Shown here piece by piece: positions 30,395 to 39,398 of a stretch of DNA of 64,000 bases. The position numbers and the translations under genes are program-made. Numbering within the stretch: the stretch's first letter is position 1; each line of letters starts with the position of its first letter. The notes beneath the pieces are model-generated. The model ran no database searches. It saw only the letters and a list, made by a program, of their open reading frames with translations, and was not told the DNA's origin. The stretch comes from G041200185 sp041200185 (GTDB lineage: Bacteria; Pseudomonadota; Alphaproteobacteria; BNTO01): contig CP165730.1 of NCBI GenBank assembly GCA_041200185.1, positions 806,001 to 870,000 of the forward strand, written 5' to 3'.

Positions 30395-31582
30395 TTAACA
30401 GGACTGATGCTGCGCCGAAACAATCACATCCCCCTCATTCCACTTCCTGTCTAAGTGCCTATGGTCATGCCACACAATGACGCCGGGGTAGCGAGCGGTC
30501 AGAAGGTTGCGCATCGTGCGGTGAGTGCGTGTAATCGCAGGCGACGTGATAGCCGCATCAAAATGGTAGCGTTGCGACGACGCTTCAAAGGCCAGTTGCA
30601 CGTCAACGAGGGCTTCCGAGGCATGTTCTTCGTAGAATCGCTCCAAAATCTCAACGCGTTCTTGTTTCTAGACGTGGTTCGACAGGGTATCGTCGCTATC
30701 CAAAACCAACGGCCCGCCAGATCTCTTGAAGGGTTGACGCCCCAGCGCCGCGTTCACCGAATCGAGTTCGAAGCCGTCATCCAACACCACTTGCGACTTC
30801 GCCTGGCAGGTATGAACATCCTGGATAGCGTGTTCCGTATTGGCTAGGCCGTCCTGAACCTCGAAAACAAACGCATGTTCGTGGACAAAGCCGGGATCCC
30901 ATAATTCCGTCTTTTCGTCATCCAACCAGCTGTCGTCAAGCCGGAAGACGAACCGATCCGTCACCCCAGCGACATGGTCTCTCAGAAGGGACTCCATCGC
31001 CTCACCCAGGAGACCTTCCAAAACGGTATGCGCCTGCTCTCGTCCTAACGAAATCTGCAACCCGTCCATCGTAACGCCGGAGTCTCCACTGAGGAAGTCG
31101 CCGTAATCGTTCTTATCCAAGACCAAACGCCGCTTGTCATAGAGCGAATTGTACAGCCTCGAAAACCGAGATCGGGCGGGCTTAGCCATATCTGCTAACG
31201 CCACAAGGGCTTCGACGGAAAGATCCGAGGGCAAGCCTTCCAACCCCAACTGGAATTCTGCGAAATGTTCCCCAGGACCAGCCTCTTCAATGACAACGTT
31301 CTCGAGACCTGTCCATTTGAGAGCTATTTTCATGGCAGCAGGTGTCCCTCGGAGCCGCTGAAAGAGAATCCCTTCCTCCAAAACCTTCGAAGCGTCTTGA
31401 ATCCAGAGCCGAACCTCTTCGAGGCCATATTCCTGAACCAAAGCCTCAAAAATCAGGTCCATAGCGTCAGGTTTCGTCTTGAATCCCCGCAGTTGCGAGA
31501 CATCAAGAACACTTTGAAACGAGCCTTCGAGGCCCTTTTCAAGGGCCGTGGCGTTGGAGGGGATCAAACTTTCGAACGGCAT
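30395..31582 (-). pseudogene. Phage tail protein I-like baseplate protein with in-frame TAG
   Basis: The ATG at 31582 overlaps the stop of the upstream baseplate J remnant (TAATG). The N-terminus (MPFESLIPSNATALEKGLEG; AMDLIFEALVQEYGLEEVRLW; LRGTPAAMKIALKWTGL) is that of tail protein I, which joins the baseplate to the fibres. TAG at 30668-30670 interrupts the frame, but the same frame continues KQERVEILERFYEEHASEA to HDHRHLDRKW and stops at 30395. The continuation is real coding sequence because its end is duplicated at 27179-27270. Total length is 396 codons. Readthrough would be needed for the complete protein. Confidence 0.7.
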
Positions 31583-31935
31583 TACCAAGTCCTTCCAGCT
31601 AAGGTGAGTTCACAGGATTTGAGCGCTGTACAGGCATCGTCAGCGACCAAAAGATCGTCCAGTGGGCTCTCTAACTCAATGTTCTGGATGCCTTCGACAT
31701 AGAGATACGCGTTGAGCCAGGATTTCGTGACGTCCCAACCGAGGCTTTTTGCGTGTTGAAGGCCGCTTCCAGACGATCTTGGGCCGTCTCGAGAACGGAT
31801 TCGAGCGTTTCGGGATAGAGCCATACCTTCGCTTTGACCGTCACGTCCTGAATCGTACACGGCACCACCTCGACCTGGGGCTATCCTAACCTGGTAGGTG
31901 GCTTCAGCGCCTCTTATTTTGGCTTTAACAAGCAC
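31582..31935 (-). pseudogene. Baseplate J-like protein, C-terminal remnant with frameshifts
   Basis: Two frames overlap. One gives TIQDVTVKAKVWLYPETLE then TAQDRLEAAFNTQ, the other KSLGWDVTKSWLNAYLYVEG and CTALKSCELTLAGRTW up to the stop that overlaps the tail I start. Together they form the C-terminal domain of a P2 gpJ-type baseplate protein. The N-terminal two thirds are missing, so upstream baseplate genes have been deleted here. Confidence 0.6.
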
Positions 31936-32580
31936 CCTGTCATAAAATCCTTTCCCTTTCTCAAAACATCGCCGCTAAGGCCTCCAAATCGATCACCAGC
32001 GAGGCTTTTAAGGCTAAAGGGTTGGAGCAAGGGTTTGAAATGACTCTCGCTCTCCGCTTGCTTATTTTTCGAACCCGAGACTCCCTCATGAAGACTTGCT
32101 GAATACTGAAAAAGTGAAGAAAATGATCAAGTCATCAACAAGTCAAAAACAATGAGCCTATGAGGCTAAAAATCATCTCTGCCCCCATGCACATATTTTA
32201 CAATCCTGCAAGAAATTTATTTAACTATGAGGCAAAAAAATGTTTGACTCGAGAAAAATGGAGACCTTTCCAACGACTTTTTCACCAACTCAAAGTCCGA
32301 AAACCTCCGTGTTATCGGCCTCTCGTGCGGAGGAATAAAAGCAATATGTAATAAATTTAAATAAAATATATTTGTAATTGTAAAGAATTGCTGTCGACAG
32401 GAGCTTTTGTTATAAAACTTGGTTAAAATTTTGTTAATTTTTGATAGAAAAAGGATCGACGGTAAAGATGAAGTATCGATCAAGTAGAGAAACCATCATG
32501 GGCAAGTGTTCACCTCCGCTTGCAAGCATTTCTTGAACATGCCAACGTCGAACTAGGGAGATGGGTTGGGGGGGGACTCG
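31936..32580. other. Intergenic region, prophage interior
   Basis: Marks the deletion edge of the tail operon on one side. The middle (about 32150-32480) is AT-rich with only short frames. No gene supported. Confidence 0.5.
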
Positions 32581-33318
32581 ATGCTCGAGGAGTTTGAACG
32601 ACAATGCTTGCAGGGGGCTGTGTCCCATCCTGTGGTGGACGCTTCTCAGTTGGAACGCGTCGCTCGGCTCGAACACGACCATCTTGTCACGCTCAAGAAA
32701 ACCGACGATGGATTTTATGTCCAGCCCAATCTCGAAGGCATGGATCGATGGTTACAAAAACTATTGAGCCAGTACGAAACGGAATTAGGTGTTCGTTTCG
32801 TCAACGTTGAGCCGTTGCTGTATCTCATTCATCACCCCAACAATCGCCCCTTTTCCTCCTTTGTGGGAGGTCAGACACGTACTCTGTTGTCAGCCGAAGT
32901 TCTCTGGGTCGCTCTTGAGGCCCACCCTAAGCAGATCAGCTTCGTCGATATCTATGAAGATCCGTCCCTGATGTCGGAAGCTTTGGGGTGCAAACCACGC
33001 CTTATTCTGGAAGAAAACGAGCAAGGGTTCTTCTTGAATCATCGTCTCATCCTAGGTCGACGCAGTCCTTTACGCTGTTTTCTCTTACGCCGACTCGGCC
33101 TCAACCCCGAGAATTCGTTTGTGTCGTACGCCGATCTGGCTAAGCAGGCAGAAGCTTCGGGCTATCCCCCCATCCACGATGTAAAAAAAAGGCATCTACT
33201 ACCCATTGTATTCGATACAACAACATGTCCAGAAAAGGCTCAACGTCGACTTATTCGAGTTTCACGATGGCTCCGTTCGTCTTTCTCGAAGCATTCATGT
33301 CAGCACCTCTTCCTTTGA
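32581..33318 (+). CDS. Hypothetical prophage protein (245 residues)
   Basis: The frame is open from 32566, but the ATG at 32581 is the likely start. The product is soluble, with no signal peptide. Visible segments include HLVTLKKTDDGFYVQPNLEG, FVDIYEDPSLMSEAL and a basic C-terminus (RRLIRVSRWLRSSFSKH). I recognise no family. It is followed by an intrinsic terminator (33372-33402) and precedes the sigma-like/antirepressor operon, so it probably belongs to the regulatory or early side of the prophage. Composition resembles its prophage neighbours. Confidence 0.55.
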   Translation: MLEEFERQCLQGAVSHPVVDASQLERVARLEHDHLVTLKKTDDGFYVQPNLEGMDRWLQKLLSQYETELGVRFVNVEPLLYLIHHPNNRPFSSFVGGQTRTLLSAEVLWVALEAHPKQISFVDIYEDPSLMSEALGCKPRLILEENEQGFFLNHRLILGRRSPLRCFLLRRLGLNPENSFVSYADLAKQAEASGYPPIHDVKKRHLLPIVFDTTTCPEKAQRRLIRVSRWLRSSFSKHSCQHLFL

Positions 33319-33371
33319 ACCATAATCTCTCATCATCCCTGAAATAACTCCTTCTCACGTGTCAAAATAAC

Positions 33372-33402
33372 CTCGCCAAGAGGGCGAGCCACAACTTTTT
33401 TT
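33372..33402 (+). terminator. Rho-independent terminator after the 32581 gene
   Basis: Stem CTCGCC/GGCGAG with a short loop, followed after 7 nt by a run of seven T. Position 54 nt after the stop codon fits. Confidence 0.55.
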
Positions 33403-33436
33403 AAAAATTTTTCATTTTTTTGGAGATTTTGGGCCT

Positions 33437-33452
33437 CAAAGGTTGCGTTGAA
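33437..33452 (+). promoter_or_regulatory. Candidate operator, copy 1 (inside a 19-bp palindrome)
   Basis: CAAAGGTTGCGTTGAA occurs here and again, identical, at 33571-33586. This copy lies in the palindrome GGTTGCGTT-g-AACGCAACC (33441-33459). Both are upstream of the sigma-like/antirepressor operon. A dimeric repressor site is the natural reading (inference). Confidence 0.45.
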
Positions 33453-33570
33453 CGCAACCTCTGCAAAAAGCCAATAAATTCAGGAGGTTTAAGGACATTT
33501 TTCGGTCTTTTCAAAAGGATTTTTGATTCCTTATGCCTAAAAAATAGGCAAAAATACCTCTTTTTGAGGG

Positions 33571-33586
33571 CAAAGGTTGCGTTGAA
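33571..33586 (+). promoter_or_regulatory. Candidate operator, copy 2
   Basis: Exact 16-bp repeat of 33437-33452, 70 bp before the start of the sigma-like gene. Only one half of the palindrome is present here. Confidence 0.45.
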
Positions 33587-33655
33587 GTGGTACCGACAAC
33601 TGTTTCCATCTCTGCCATAACGGAAACAGATGAGGCACGAACAAGGAGACAGCGG

Positions 33656-34638
33656 ATGCTGACACAGGAACAGATCCAACACATCCAACAACGCACGCAT
33701 CTCTATGCGAAGAAATGCCGACAGTGGCCGGCTTTTGCCCACGATGCTCTCGACGATATCGCCCACGATTTGTGGGTCGACGTCTTGAGCGCTTTACAAA
33801 ACTATGACCCCAGTAAGGGAGATTGGAAACACTTTGTCGATAACGTTTTGAGAAAACGGTTCTGCGTTTTGCTGAAAAAGCGCTTCCGGCAAAAACGATT
33901 CACGCCGGACACTCCGGTTTCGTTGGAGGATCTTTTTGAAGCCGATGTGCCAACGACACAGGAAGATCCAGAAACGGCAGAAGTTCGCCGAAAAATCGGA
34001 CTTCAAATACAGAAAATGCCGGAAGCCATTCGTAACGTCATGGAGAAAGCACAGACTCTGTCGTTACGGCAAATGAGTCGAGACATGGGGCAGCCCCGCC
34101 ATAAAATCCGCGAGCTCTATCGTCAAGGACTGGACACGTTAGCCCAACTAGGAGATGAAACCTCTTTTTTAGAAGAACGTCTCAAAAGGAGGTGCCTATC
34201 TGTGTCACTAAACTTCTTGGACACGGCCACCCTTCGAGATGTTTCTGAACTGCCTTTGGAGGAACTGAGCTTCCTGATGAATCGGTTGAAACAAGCTGGA
34301 GAGACGCAAGACAGAAGGAAGAAAACTTTGACAGAAGCCTTGAAAATGCGGTTTGGAGGGACGGCGGCCGATCGGCTTCACCAAGCCGGAAAGGACACCG
34401 GAACGGTTCGCTTTAAGGAAGGCGACATGACGATCGTGGCTCAGTTCCGAAGAAAGTCGAGTGGGATCAAAACATTCTGGCCCAGTTGGCCTCGGAATTT
34501 CCGGCTGAGGTCAAGTGCCAGTATTCCTTTGATGAAAAGGCCTTTGAAGCCCTGTCTGAAGAGCAGAAGCAGCGATTTAACATGGCTAGAACCGTCAAAA
34601 TCGCAGGATATGAATTTACCATCAAGGAGGAAGAATAA
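33656..34638 (+). pseudogene. Phage sigma-70-like factor, frameshifted near its 3' end
   Basis: ATG 33656 has AAGGAGA 6 nt upstream. Residues about 20-90 resemble sigma region 2 (DALDDIAHDLWVDVLSALQNY, then KHFVDNVLRKRF). Residues 115-165 resemble the region 4 helix-turn-helix (LSLRQMSRDMGQPRHKIREL). Near 34440 the reading frame changes by -1: the original frame goes on with other residues to 34699, while the -1 frame reads VPKKVEWDQNILAQLA, then FEALSEEQKQRFN, and ends at TAA 34636-34638, overlapping the next ATG. That coupling shows the -1 frame is the ancestral one. A programmed shift is possible, but no classical slippery heptamer is present. Confidence 0.65.
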
Positions 34639-35642
34639 TGGATACAGCAAACATTCAAAAGTTTCATCACGAACAGTTCGGAGACATTCGAACTCTTGAG
34701 AAAGATGGTGAAATTTGGTTTATTGCCAACGATGTGGCCAAAGCCTTAGGGCACGCTAACCCGAGGAGAGCTCTGCAGGCTCATGTATCAAACGAAGATA
34801 AGGGTGTAACGTTTTGGAACACCCTTGGTGGGCAACAAAAGTTGGCCACCATGAATGAATCCGATCTCTACTCCCTGATCCTGAGTTCAAAGCTTCCCTC
34901 GGCACGAAGTTTCAAACATTGGGTGACGTCGGAAGTCCTGCCTTCCCTTCGAAAGCATGGCGCTTATATGACGTACGACACGGTCAAGCACATCATGAGT
35001 AACCCTGACAACTGGATTTCTCTTCTGACGACGCTTAAAAATGAGCATGAAGAAAAGTTAGCCGCTCAGAAAAAACTTCAGGAAGCCGTCCCCAAAATTC
35101 AATTCGCGGATGCCGTCGCGGCGTCGGGTGACGGTATTCTGATCCGTACCCTGGCGCAGTTTCTCCAGTCCAACGGGATCAACATAGGCCAGAACCGCTT
35201 GTTCGAACGCCTCAGGCAGGATGGATTCCTGATTCGACAAAAGGGGGACACTTATAATACGCCGACTCAAAAGGCGATGGCTTTGGGTCTGTTCCAAGTA
35301 AGAGAAACCATCGTCCAAACCGACAAGGGCAGGAGGTTTGTTCAGACGCCCAAGGTCACCGGAAAAGGACAACAGTATTTTCTTGAATACTTTTTAAAAA
35401 CGCAGCAGTGGGTCGAGATGATCGAAAAAGGAGTGTTTGAAAACTTGGCCGATTTGGCGAGGGTCGTGAAGTGCCATCCGGACACGGTTTATAAACGAGT
35501 TCGGGCGTTTCGAAACTTGTCGCCGAAGGTGAAGGCTGCGCTTGAACACGGGACCTTATCCGGGACGTTTCGTCTGAGTGATTTTATAAGAAAACGAATT
35601 CCGGAATCTTGGCCAGAACAGGAGAAGGTTCTCGGCGTATAA
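34638..35642 (+). CDS. Bro-N/KilAC phage antirepressor with a recombinase-type C-terminal domain
   Basis: A 334-residue protein. Residues about 5-110 form a Bro-N domain (FGDIRTLEKDGEIWFIANDV; SNEDKGVTFWNT; FKHWVTSEVLPSLRKHG). Residues 150-250 form a KilAC domain (LAQFLQSNGINIGQNRLFER). The last about 77 residues (LADLARVVKCHPDTVYKRV; LSPKVKAALEHGTLSG; IPESWPEQEKVLGV) match the C-terminal domain of the serine recombinase at 58979-60619 at 47 of 77 positions by eye. Antirepressors counter the phage repressor; the extra helix-turn-helix probably directs DNA binding. The start overlaps the stop of the sigma-like gene (TAATG). Confidence 0.85.
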   Translation: MDTANIQKFHHEQFGDIRTLEKDGEIWFIANDVAKALGHANPRRALQAHVSNEDKGVTFWNTLGGQQKLATMNESDLYSLILSSKLPSARSFKHWVTSEVLPSLRKHGAYMTYDTVKHIMSNPDNWISLLTTLKNEHEEKLAAQKKLQEAVPKIQFADAVAASGDGILIRTLAQFLQSNGINIGQNRLFERLRQDGFLIRQKGDTYNTPTQKAMALGLFQVRETIVQTDKGRRFVQTPKVTGKGQQYFLEYFLKTQQWVEMIEKGVFENLADLARVVKCHPDTVYKRVRAFRNLSPKVKAALEHGTLSGTFRLSDFIRKRIPESWPEQEKVLGV

Positions 35643-35667
35643 GACGTAGGATCGAAAGAACAATCCT

Positions 35668-35686
35668 CCTTTTGCTAGGCAAAAGG
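35668..35686. terminator. Hairpin between convergent genes
   Basis: CCTTTTGC-tag-GCAAAAGG, extended by ATCC/GGAT outside. It lies 26 nt after the antirepressor stop and 22 nt from the Rpn stop, so it could end both transcripts, although no T-run follows. Confidence 0.4.
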
Positions 35687-35707
35687 CTGGATTGATGGAG
35701 CCGTTTG

Positions 35708-36643
35708 TTAAGAATCTCTGAGCATCTGGAGCTCTTCCTCCATTAAACCCGTCGCTGCCGCGATTTGGTCAGAAGATAGGCCGGCTTTGAGTAGGTTCAA
35801 GGCCACCTGTCGTTTCCCTTCAACGAGGCCTTCCGCACGGCCTTCGGCGAGCCCCTCAGCACGGCCCTTGGCTTCTCCTTTAGCGAGGCCCTCTGCGAGG
35901 CCCTCTTGTCTGGCTTCAAAATTGACTGATTTGATTTCGGCTTCTCTCAGATCGTAGCGCATGTAGTCCTGCAGTTCGTCAGGAGTATAGGAAGCTTCGA
36001 CAAGGCCCTGGTAGGCCTGACGAAAGACGGAGTTTTCTTCGAGGAGCGTTTTCAGTTGTTCTGGAGTGACATTGGCCGCATGTTCAAAGAAAAAAGCCCA
36101 GCGATCGACATCCGTAGTGAGTTCTTCGAACCTTTTCTTAAATTTAGGAAGTTCCAAGAAGGTGAAAGACATCTCCTTTATATAAGGTCCATTGGTAACG
36201 ATTTCTCGGAATTCATGGTGAGAAAGGAAACCGACCTCAGGCGGGAAGAGAGTCTTTTCCATGATCGCAAGGCAGATGACAGGGTGCACCTTATCACATC
36301 CGCCCCGATCCCCCGCTTCCTTGTCTTCCTTAAGGCGCTGGTTAATGTACGCACGATAGGTATAGGAGACGAGTCTCTGGATGAAATAAGTGTCGGCAGC
36401 TCGTTGCATCTCGACGATGAACTTCCTGCCATCTTCCGCCTTACAGAGGACATCCACAATACTGGGACGTAAGGATTCCGTTTCCTGGGACAACACGGGA
36501 CTGATGAACGAGATATCGATGACCGGAGGCTGGGTCTTCTCCAGCAAGGAGTTAAGGAGGTGGATCGTGAGATCTTTCTGCGCTTCCGTACCGAACAACC
36601 GTTTAAACAACCAGTCGTTGGTCGGGTTCAATAACCGCTGCAT
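35708..36643 (-). CDS. Rpn-family recombination-promoting nuclease (PD-(D/E)XK)
   Basis: A 311-residue protein of the Rpn/PDDEXK transposase-like family. The N-terminus PTNDWLFKRLFGTEAQKDLT is typical. The nuclease core has Asp in SIVDVLCKAEDG and the ExQ motif in FIVEMQRA. Near the C-terminus is a run of degenerate EGLAEG/GRAEGL repeats (about 245-275), then a small helical end (LLKAGLSSDQIAAATGLM). Such proteins nick DNA and promote RecA-independent recombination; related ones are phage-defence or mobile genes. The gene looks intact, unlike most of the remnant. Confidence 0.88.
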   Translation of the reverse strand: MQRLLNPTNDWLFKRLFGTEAQKDLTIHLLNSLLEKTQPPVIDISFISPVLSQETESLRPSIVDVLCKAEDGRKFIVEMQRAADTYFIQRLVSYTYRAYINQRLKEDKEAGDRGGCDKVHPVICLAIMEKTLFPPEVGFLSHHEFREIVTNGPYIKEMSFTFLELPKFKKRFEELTTDVDRWAFFFEHAANVTPEQLKTLLEENSVFRQAYQGLVEASYTPDELQDYMRYDLREAEIKSVNFEARQEGLAEGLAKGEAKGRAEGLAEGRAEGLVEGKRQVALNLLKAGLSSDQIAAATGLMEEELQMLRDS

Positions 36644-36673
36644 GGACCTATCCCTCCGTCATTTTTCCTCATT

Positions 36674-36709
36674 ATAATCCAATTTTAAGGGATAATCCAA
36701 TTTTAAGGG
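36674..36709 (-). repeat. Two tandem 18-bp units upstream of the Rpn gene
   Basis: ATAATCCAATTTTAAGGG occurs twice head to tail, 30 bp upstream of the Rpn start. It could be a regulatory site or a simple slippage product. Confidence 0.6.
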
Positions 36710-37200
36710 GGAGGCAATAGCCGAGTTTAAATTCTATATGTGCCAATTATTTATAATGTAGTCAATATTAGGTTTATTTAAAACCTCGGTATAACTGGGT
36801 CCCGTCAATATTCATGGGTGTGGTATTGGCCAGTTAGGACTGAGACCAACCACTCATGAGTATCCTTAGGGCGTTATTGACGTGTCAAGGAGGGAGTACA
36901 CGAATCCGGTTTGATATGACACTTGCCTAGGGATTTTTCGATAAAATCGAACTCGTGCTACGGAAGGACAGTGTAGCAAAAGCGTACCCAAGGTACGAAA
37001 TTTACCGATATCCTCCCGTAAGATGAAATTTTTTCGATGTCGAGTCTCTACGTAAACAGGTGCTGTAGGCTCAAAACCAACGAAAACTCTGGGAGCAAGG
37101 GCTTGGGTTGAACTTGAAAACAGGGCCCAGACATCCTTTAGATGAAGTTTCTTCTATCCCCATTTCTAGGCAAGGTCTTGGGTTTGAAAGGCGATGCTTT
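36710..37200. other. Non-coding right margin of the prophage remnant
   Basis: No gene recognised; short frames on both strands without ribosome binding sites. The candidate right attachment repeat begins at 37201. Confidence 0.5.
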
Positions 37201-37260
37201 GGGGAGCCAAGCTGTTTTGGTGCGTGTTTAAACACCTGCAATTTCCATGAAATCCAAGAG
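37201..37260 (+). repeat. Right copy of the direct repeat flanking the prophage remnant (candidate attR)
   Basis: Starts with GGGGAGCCAAGCTG, the tRNA-Asn 3' end plus CCA and following bases, and matches 18120-18179 at 50 of 60 positions. The rest of a tRNA is absent upstream. Confidence 0.55.
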
Positions 37261-37496
37261 GTCTCCAATATGTCCCCGTATTGTCTTTTTGTAAAACTAA
37301 TAGTGACATTAAGATTCTTAAGACGTTCTCACAACAATCGGCACTCTTCGAGTTGTACCTTATAAAGTTAGGTAAGTGAGTCGTGAATATTTTCATGTCC
37401 TCATTGAAAGTGGGCAGGAAGCTTACAGCCTTCTCACTTTTGGCCACGAAATCTTGAAAAGGTGTGTTAAATTGGTCCGGATTATTTTTAAGGGAC

Positions 37497-38288
37497 TCAG
37501 TTACTGAGTCCTTGTAATTCCCAAGATCCTGTTGTGTGGTTAATTAAAGTCACGACCTCATGAGGAATAATTCCCTGGAGTATGGCTAGGAGAACACCTT
37601 TAGAGACTGACGTAGGTATATCCTCAAAGAATTCAGATAAATTTTTTATGGATACATTTTTTTGTAAATATCTTATACAATTACTGAAAAATTTTGGTAA
37701 ATCATCAGACTTCAGATTGGCTATTGCTATTTTGGAAGAGATGAGGGTTGTGAGACCGGCCAAGAGTTTTTCCGTTAGTAAATCGCACGAATCCATCGTC
37801 GCTGGCTTCCGACAGTATACGTCAAAGTAACTATGACCATCGTGACTCGTCCCTGTCGAACACCCTGAAGAAGAGACCTGTTGCACCAAATATCTCAGGG
37901 GGCAATAGGCGACATCGCCTCTGTCTGCGGGGAGACCCAGCAAATCGGCTGCGAAGTAGCCCATTATTGGGCCATAATTGGCGTCTCTTGTAAAATTGAG
38001 CCCGCCATTCCTTACAGCATGTAGAAAGTTATCCCAATAGGGACTCATCGCCAGCTCAACAGCGTCTTCGCTGATGCCAATGTTGGACAGCAACTCAGCC
38101 GCTTCGTGCGGGTTGTGGACGTAGTCAGGTATTTTGGAGCCTTGCCCAACGTCAATGTCTGACAGCACATAAGCCGTGCCTGGAGTGGAATAACCGTCAC
38201 CAAGCCTGTCGTGGCCTTGCTGAGTCGAAGCAACAGCAACGGACGCCAAACAACTGCAACATAGTAAGTTTCTAAAGTAACTTTTCAT
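37497..38288 (-). CDS. Exported protein of unknown family (263 residues)
   Basis: AAGGAG lies 7 nt before the ATG. The signal peptide (YFRNLLCCSCLASVAVAS) has a clean cleavage site after VAVAS. The mature part has a mixed first half with Cys (YCPLRYLVQQVSSSGCSTG) and a helical second half (KFFSNCIRYLQKNVSIKN). No membrane segment beyond the signal peptide and no recognised family. It lies just outside the right prophage repeat and stands alone. Like the exported genes at 42594-43615 it may be a secreted or periplasmic host-interaction protein (inference). Confidence 0.6.
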   Translation of the reverse strand: MKSYFRNLLCCSCLASVAVASTQQGHDRLGDGYSTPGTAYVLSDIDVGQGSKIPDYVHNPHEAAELLSNIGISEDAVELAMSPYWDNFLHAVRNGGLNFTRDANYGPIMGYFAADLLGLPADRGDVAYCPLRYLVQQVSSSGCSTGTSHDGHSYFDVYCRKPATMDSCDLLTEKLLAGLTTLISSKIAIANLKSDDLPKFFSNCIRYLQKNVSIKNLSEFFEDIPTSVSKGVLLAILQGIIPHEVVTLINHTTGSWELQGLSN

Positions 38289-39398
38289 GATTTTTCTCCT
38301 TTTTTAAACAAGAACAAGAAAGCATCTCAATGCCATTGAACAATGCCTCCAAACAAAATAAAGTAAAATAAAATAAAGATAATACGACTCTAACAGGTGA
38401 CACCCGACCCGCTAGCAAACGAAACTAGCTCAGACCTGAACGAAAAACCGTAGACTCTTTCTTAGGATCGACGTTGTCGATAAGTAGAAACAAGGGCCTC
38501 TCTTACCGAGAGCATGCACAAGGAGAGGTTCAAGCAAGCGCTATAGCCGACCATAACTTCCTCCTCTGCAAAAAACGAAACCCACAGGGAAGCACACGAC
38601 GGCACTCCACAAAACACCTCCAATTATCCCCATGGTGTATTAGCTGTTCTCTGGCTGTCAAGTGGCGTTTGACGAGAGAGGAAGGAAAAAAAGAAGCAAC
38701 CCCATTAATACAGTTTACCAAAGCAGAGATAAACGGAAGAGAGGCTGAAGATTCGTCAGTATCCAAGGTCAACCCCCGTTGGCTAGATTTCGATGAGATC
38801 GGTCTTCGCATGGATGGCGCGGCGAAATCCTCAGAGTTATTGCGAAGAGAGTGCTGAACCAGTCTGTGTAGGGTTGCTCATGCGCGAGGGGGCACCATCG
38901 TCGCCCCCCTTGCCGGTTCCTTGACTATATTCTTGAAGGGATGAGCTGATCGTCAGGAGGCAACAAGTGAAGAAAATTATAGATGAACTATTGGTATTCA
39001 TATACTTCTCATTTTTAAAATTTCGAAAAATATTTATAGTATATCATCAAAAATTTAAGTATCGTCCAGATCGTCCAGCTAGATCGCATTTCTTTGTGTA
39101 AAAAAGCTATACCATCTGGAGTAACGTGCACGATACTGCAACAAAATGAGAAACGCACTCAAAAGTTTCAGGGCGTGCCCGAGACGCCATTCAAGGAAAT
39201 TCCATACACCTTATTGCATTGTTTTTTGAACTCAAATCTTACGTTGTAAAGTACTCCTCGTCCTCTAAAACGCCAATGGAAGAGCGGAGGCTAAATAGAT
39301 CCACTCTCCAGCGTAGGAAGTTCCAACGATAGGAAACGTTCCACATCAACCCGTTTTACCGCAGTAGAGCCAAGTACCCCTCACTCATTTGCCTGATA
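38289..39398. other. Intergenic region, no gene recognised
   Basis: About 1.1 kb. A 127-codon plus-strand frame at 38474-38857 has no ribosome binding site and unconvincing composition. A GC-rich hairpin (AGGGGGC / GCCCCCT around 38888-38912) has no T-run after it. The rest looks like decayed sequence. Confidence 0.5.

Noticed and set aside
30455..30847. 130-codon plus-strand frame
   Set aside because: Antisense of the tail protein I gene, whose end is confirmed by duplication at 27179-27270.
38474..38857. 127-codon plus-strand frame
   Set aside because: No ribosome binding site, no family, and the opposite strand is equally open.
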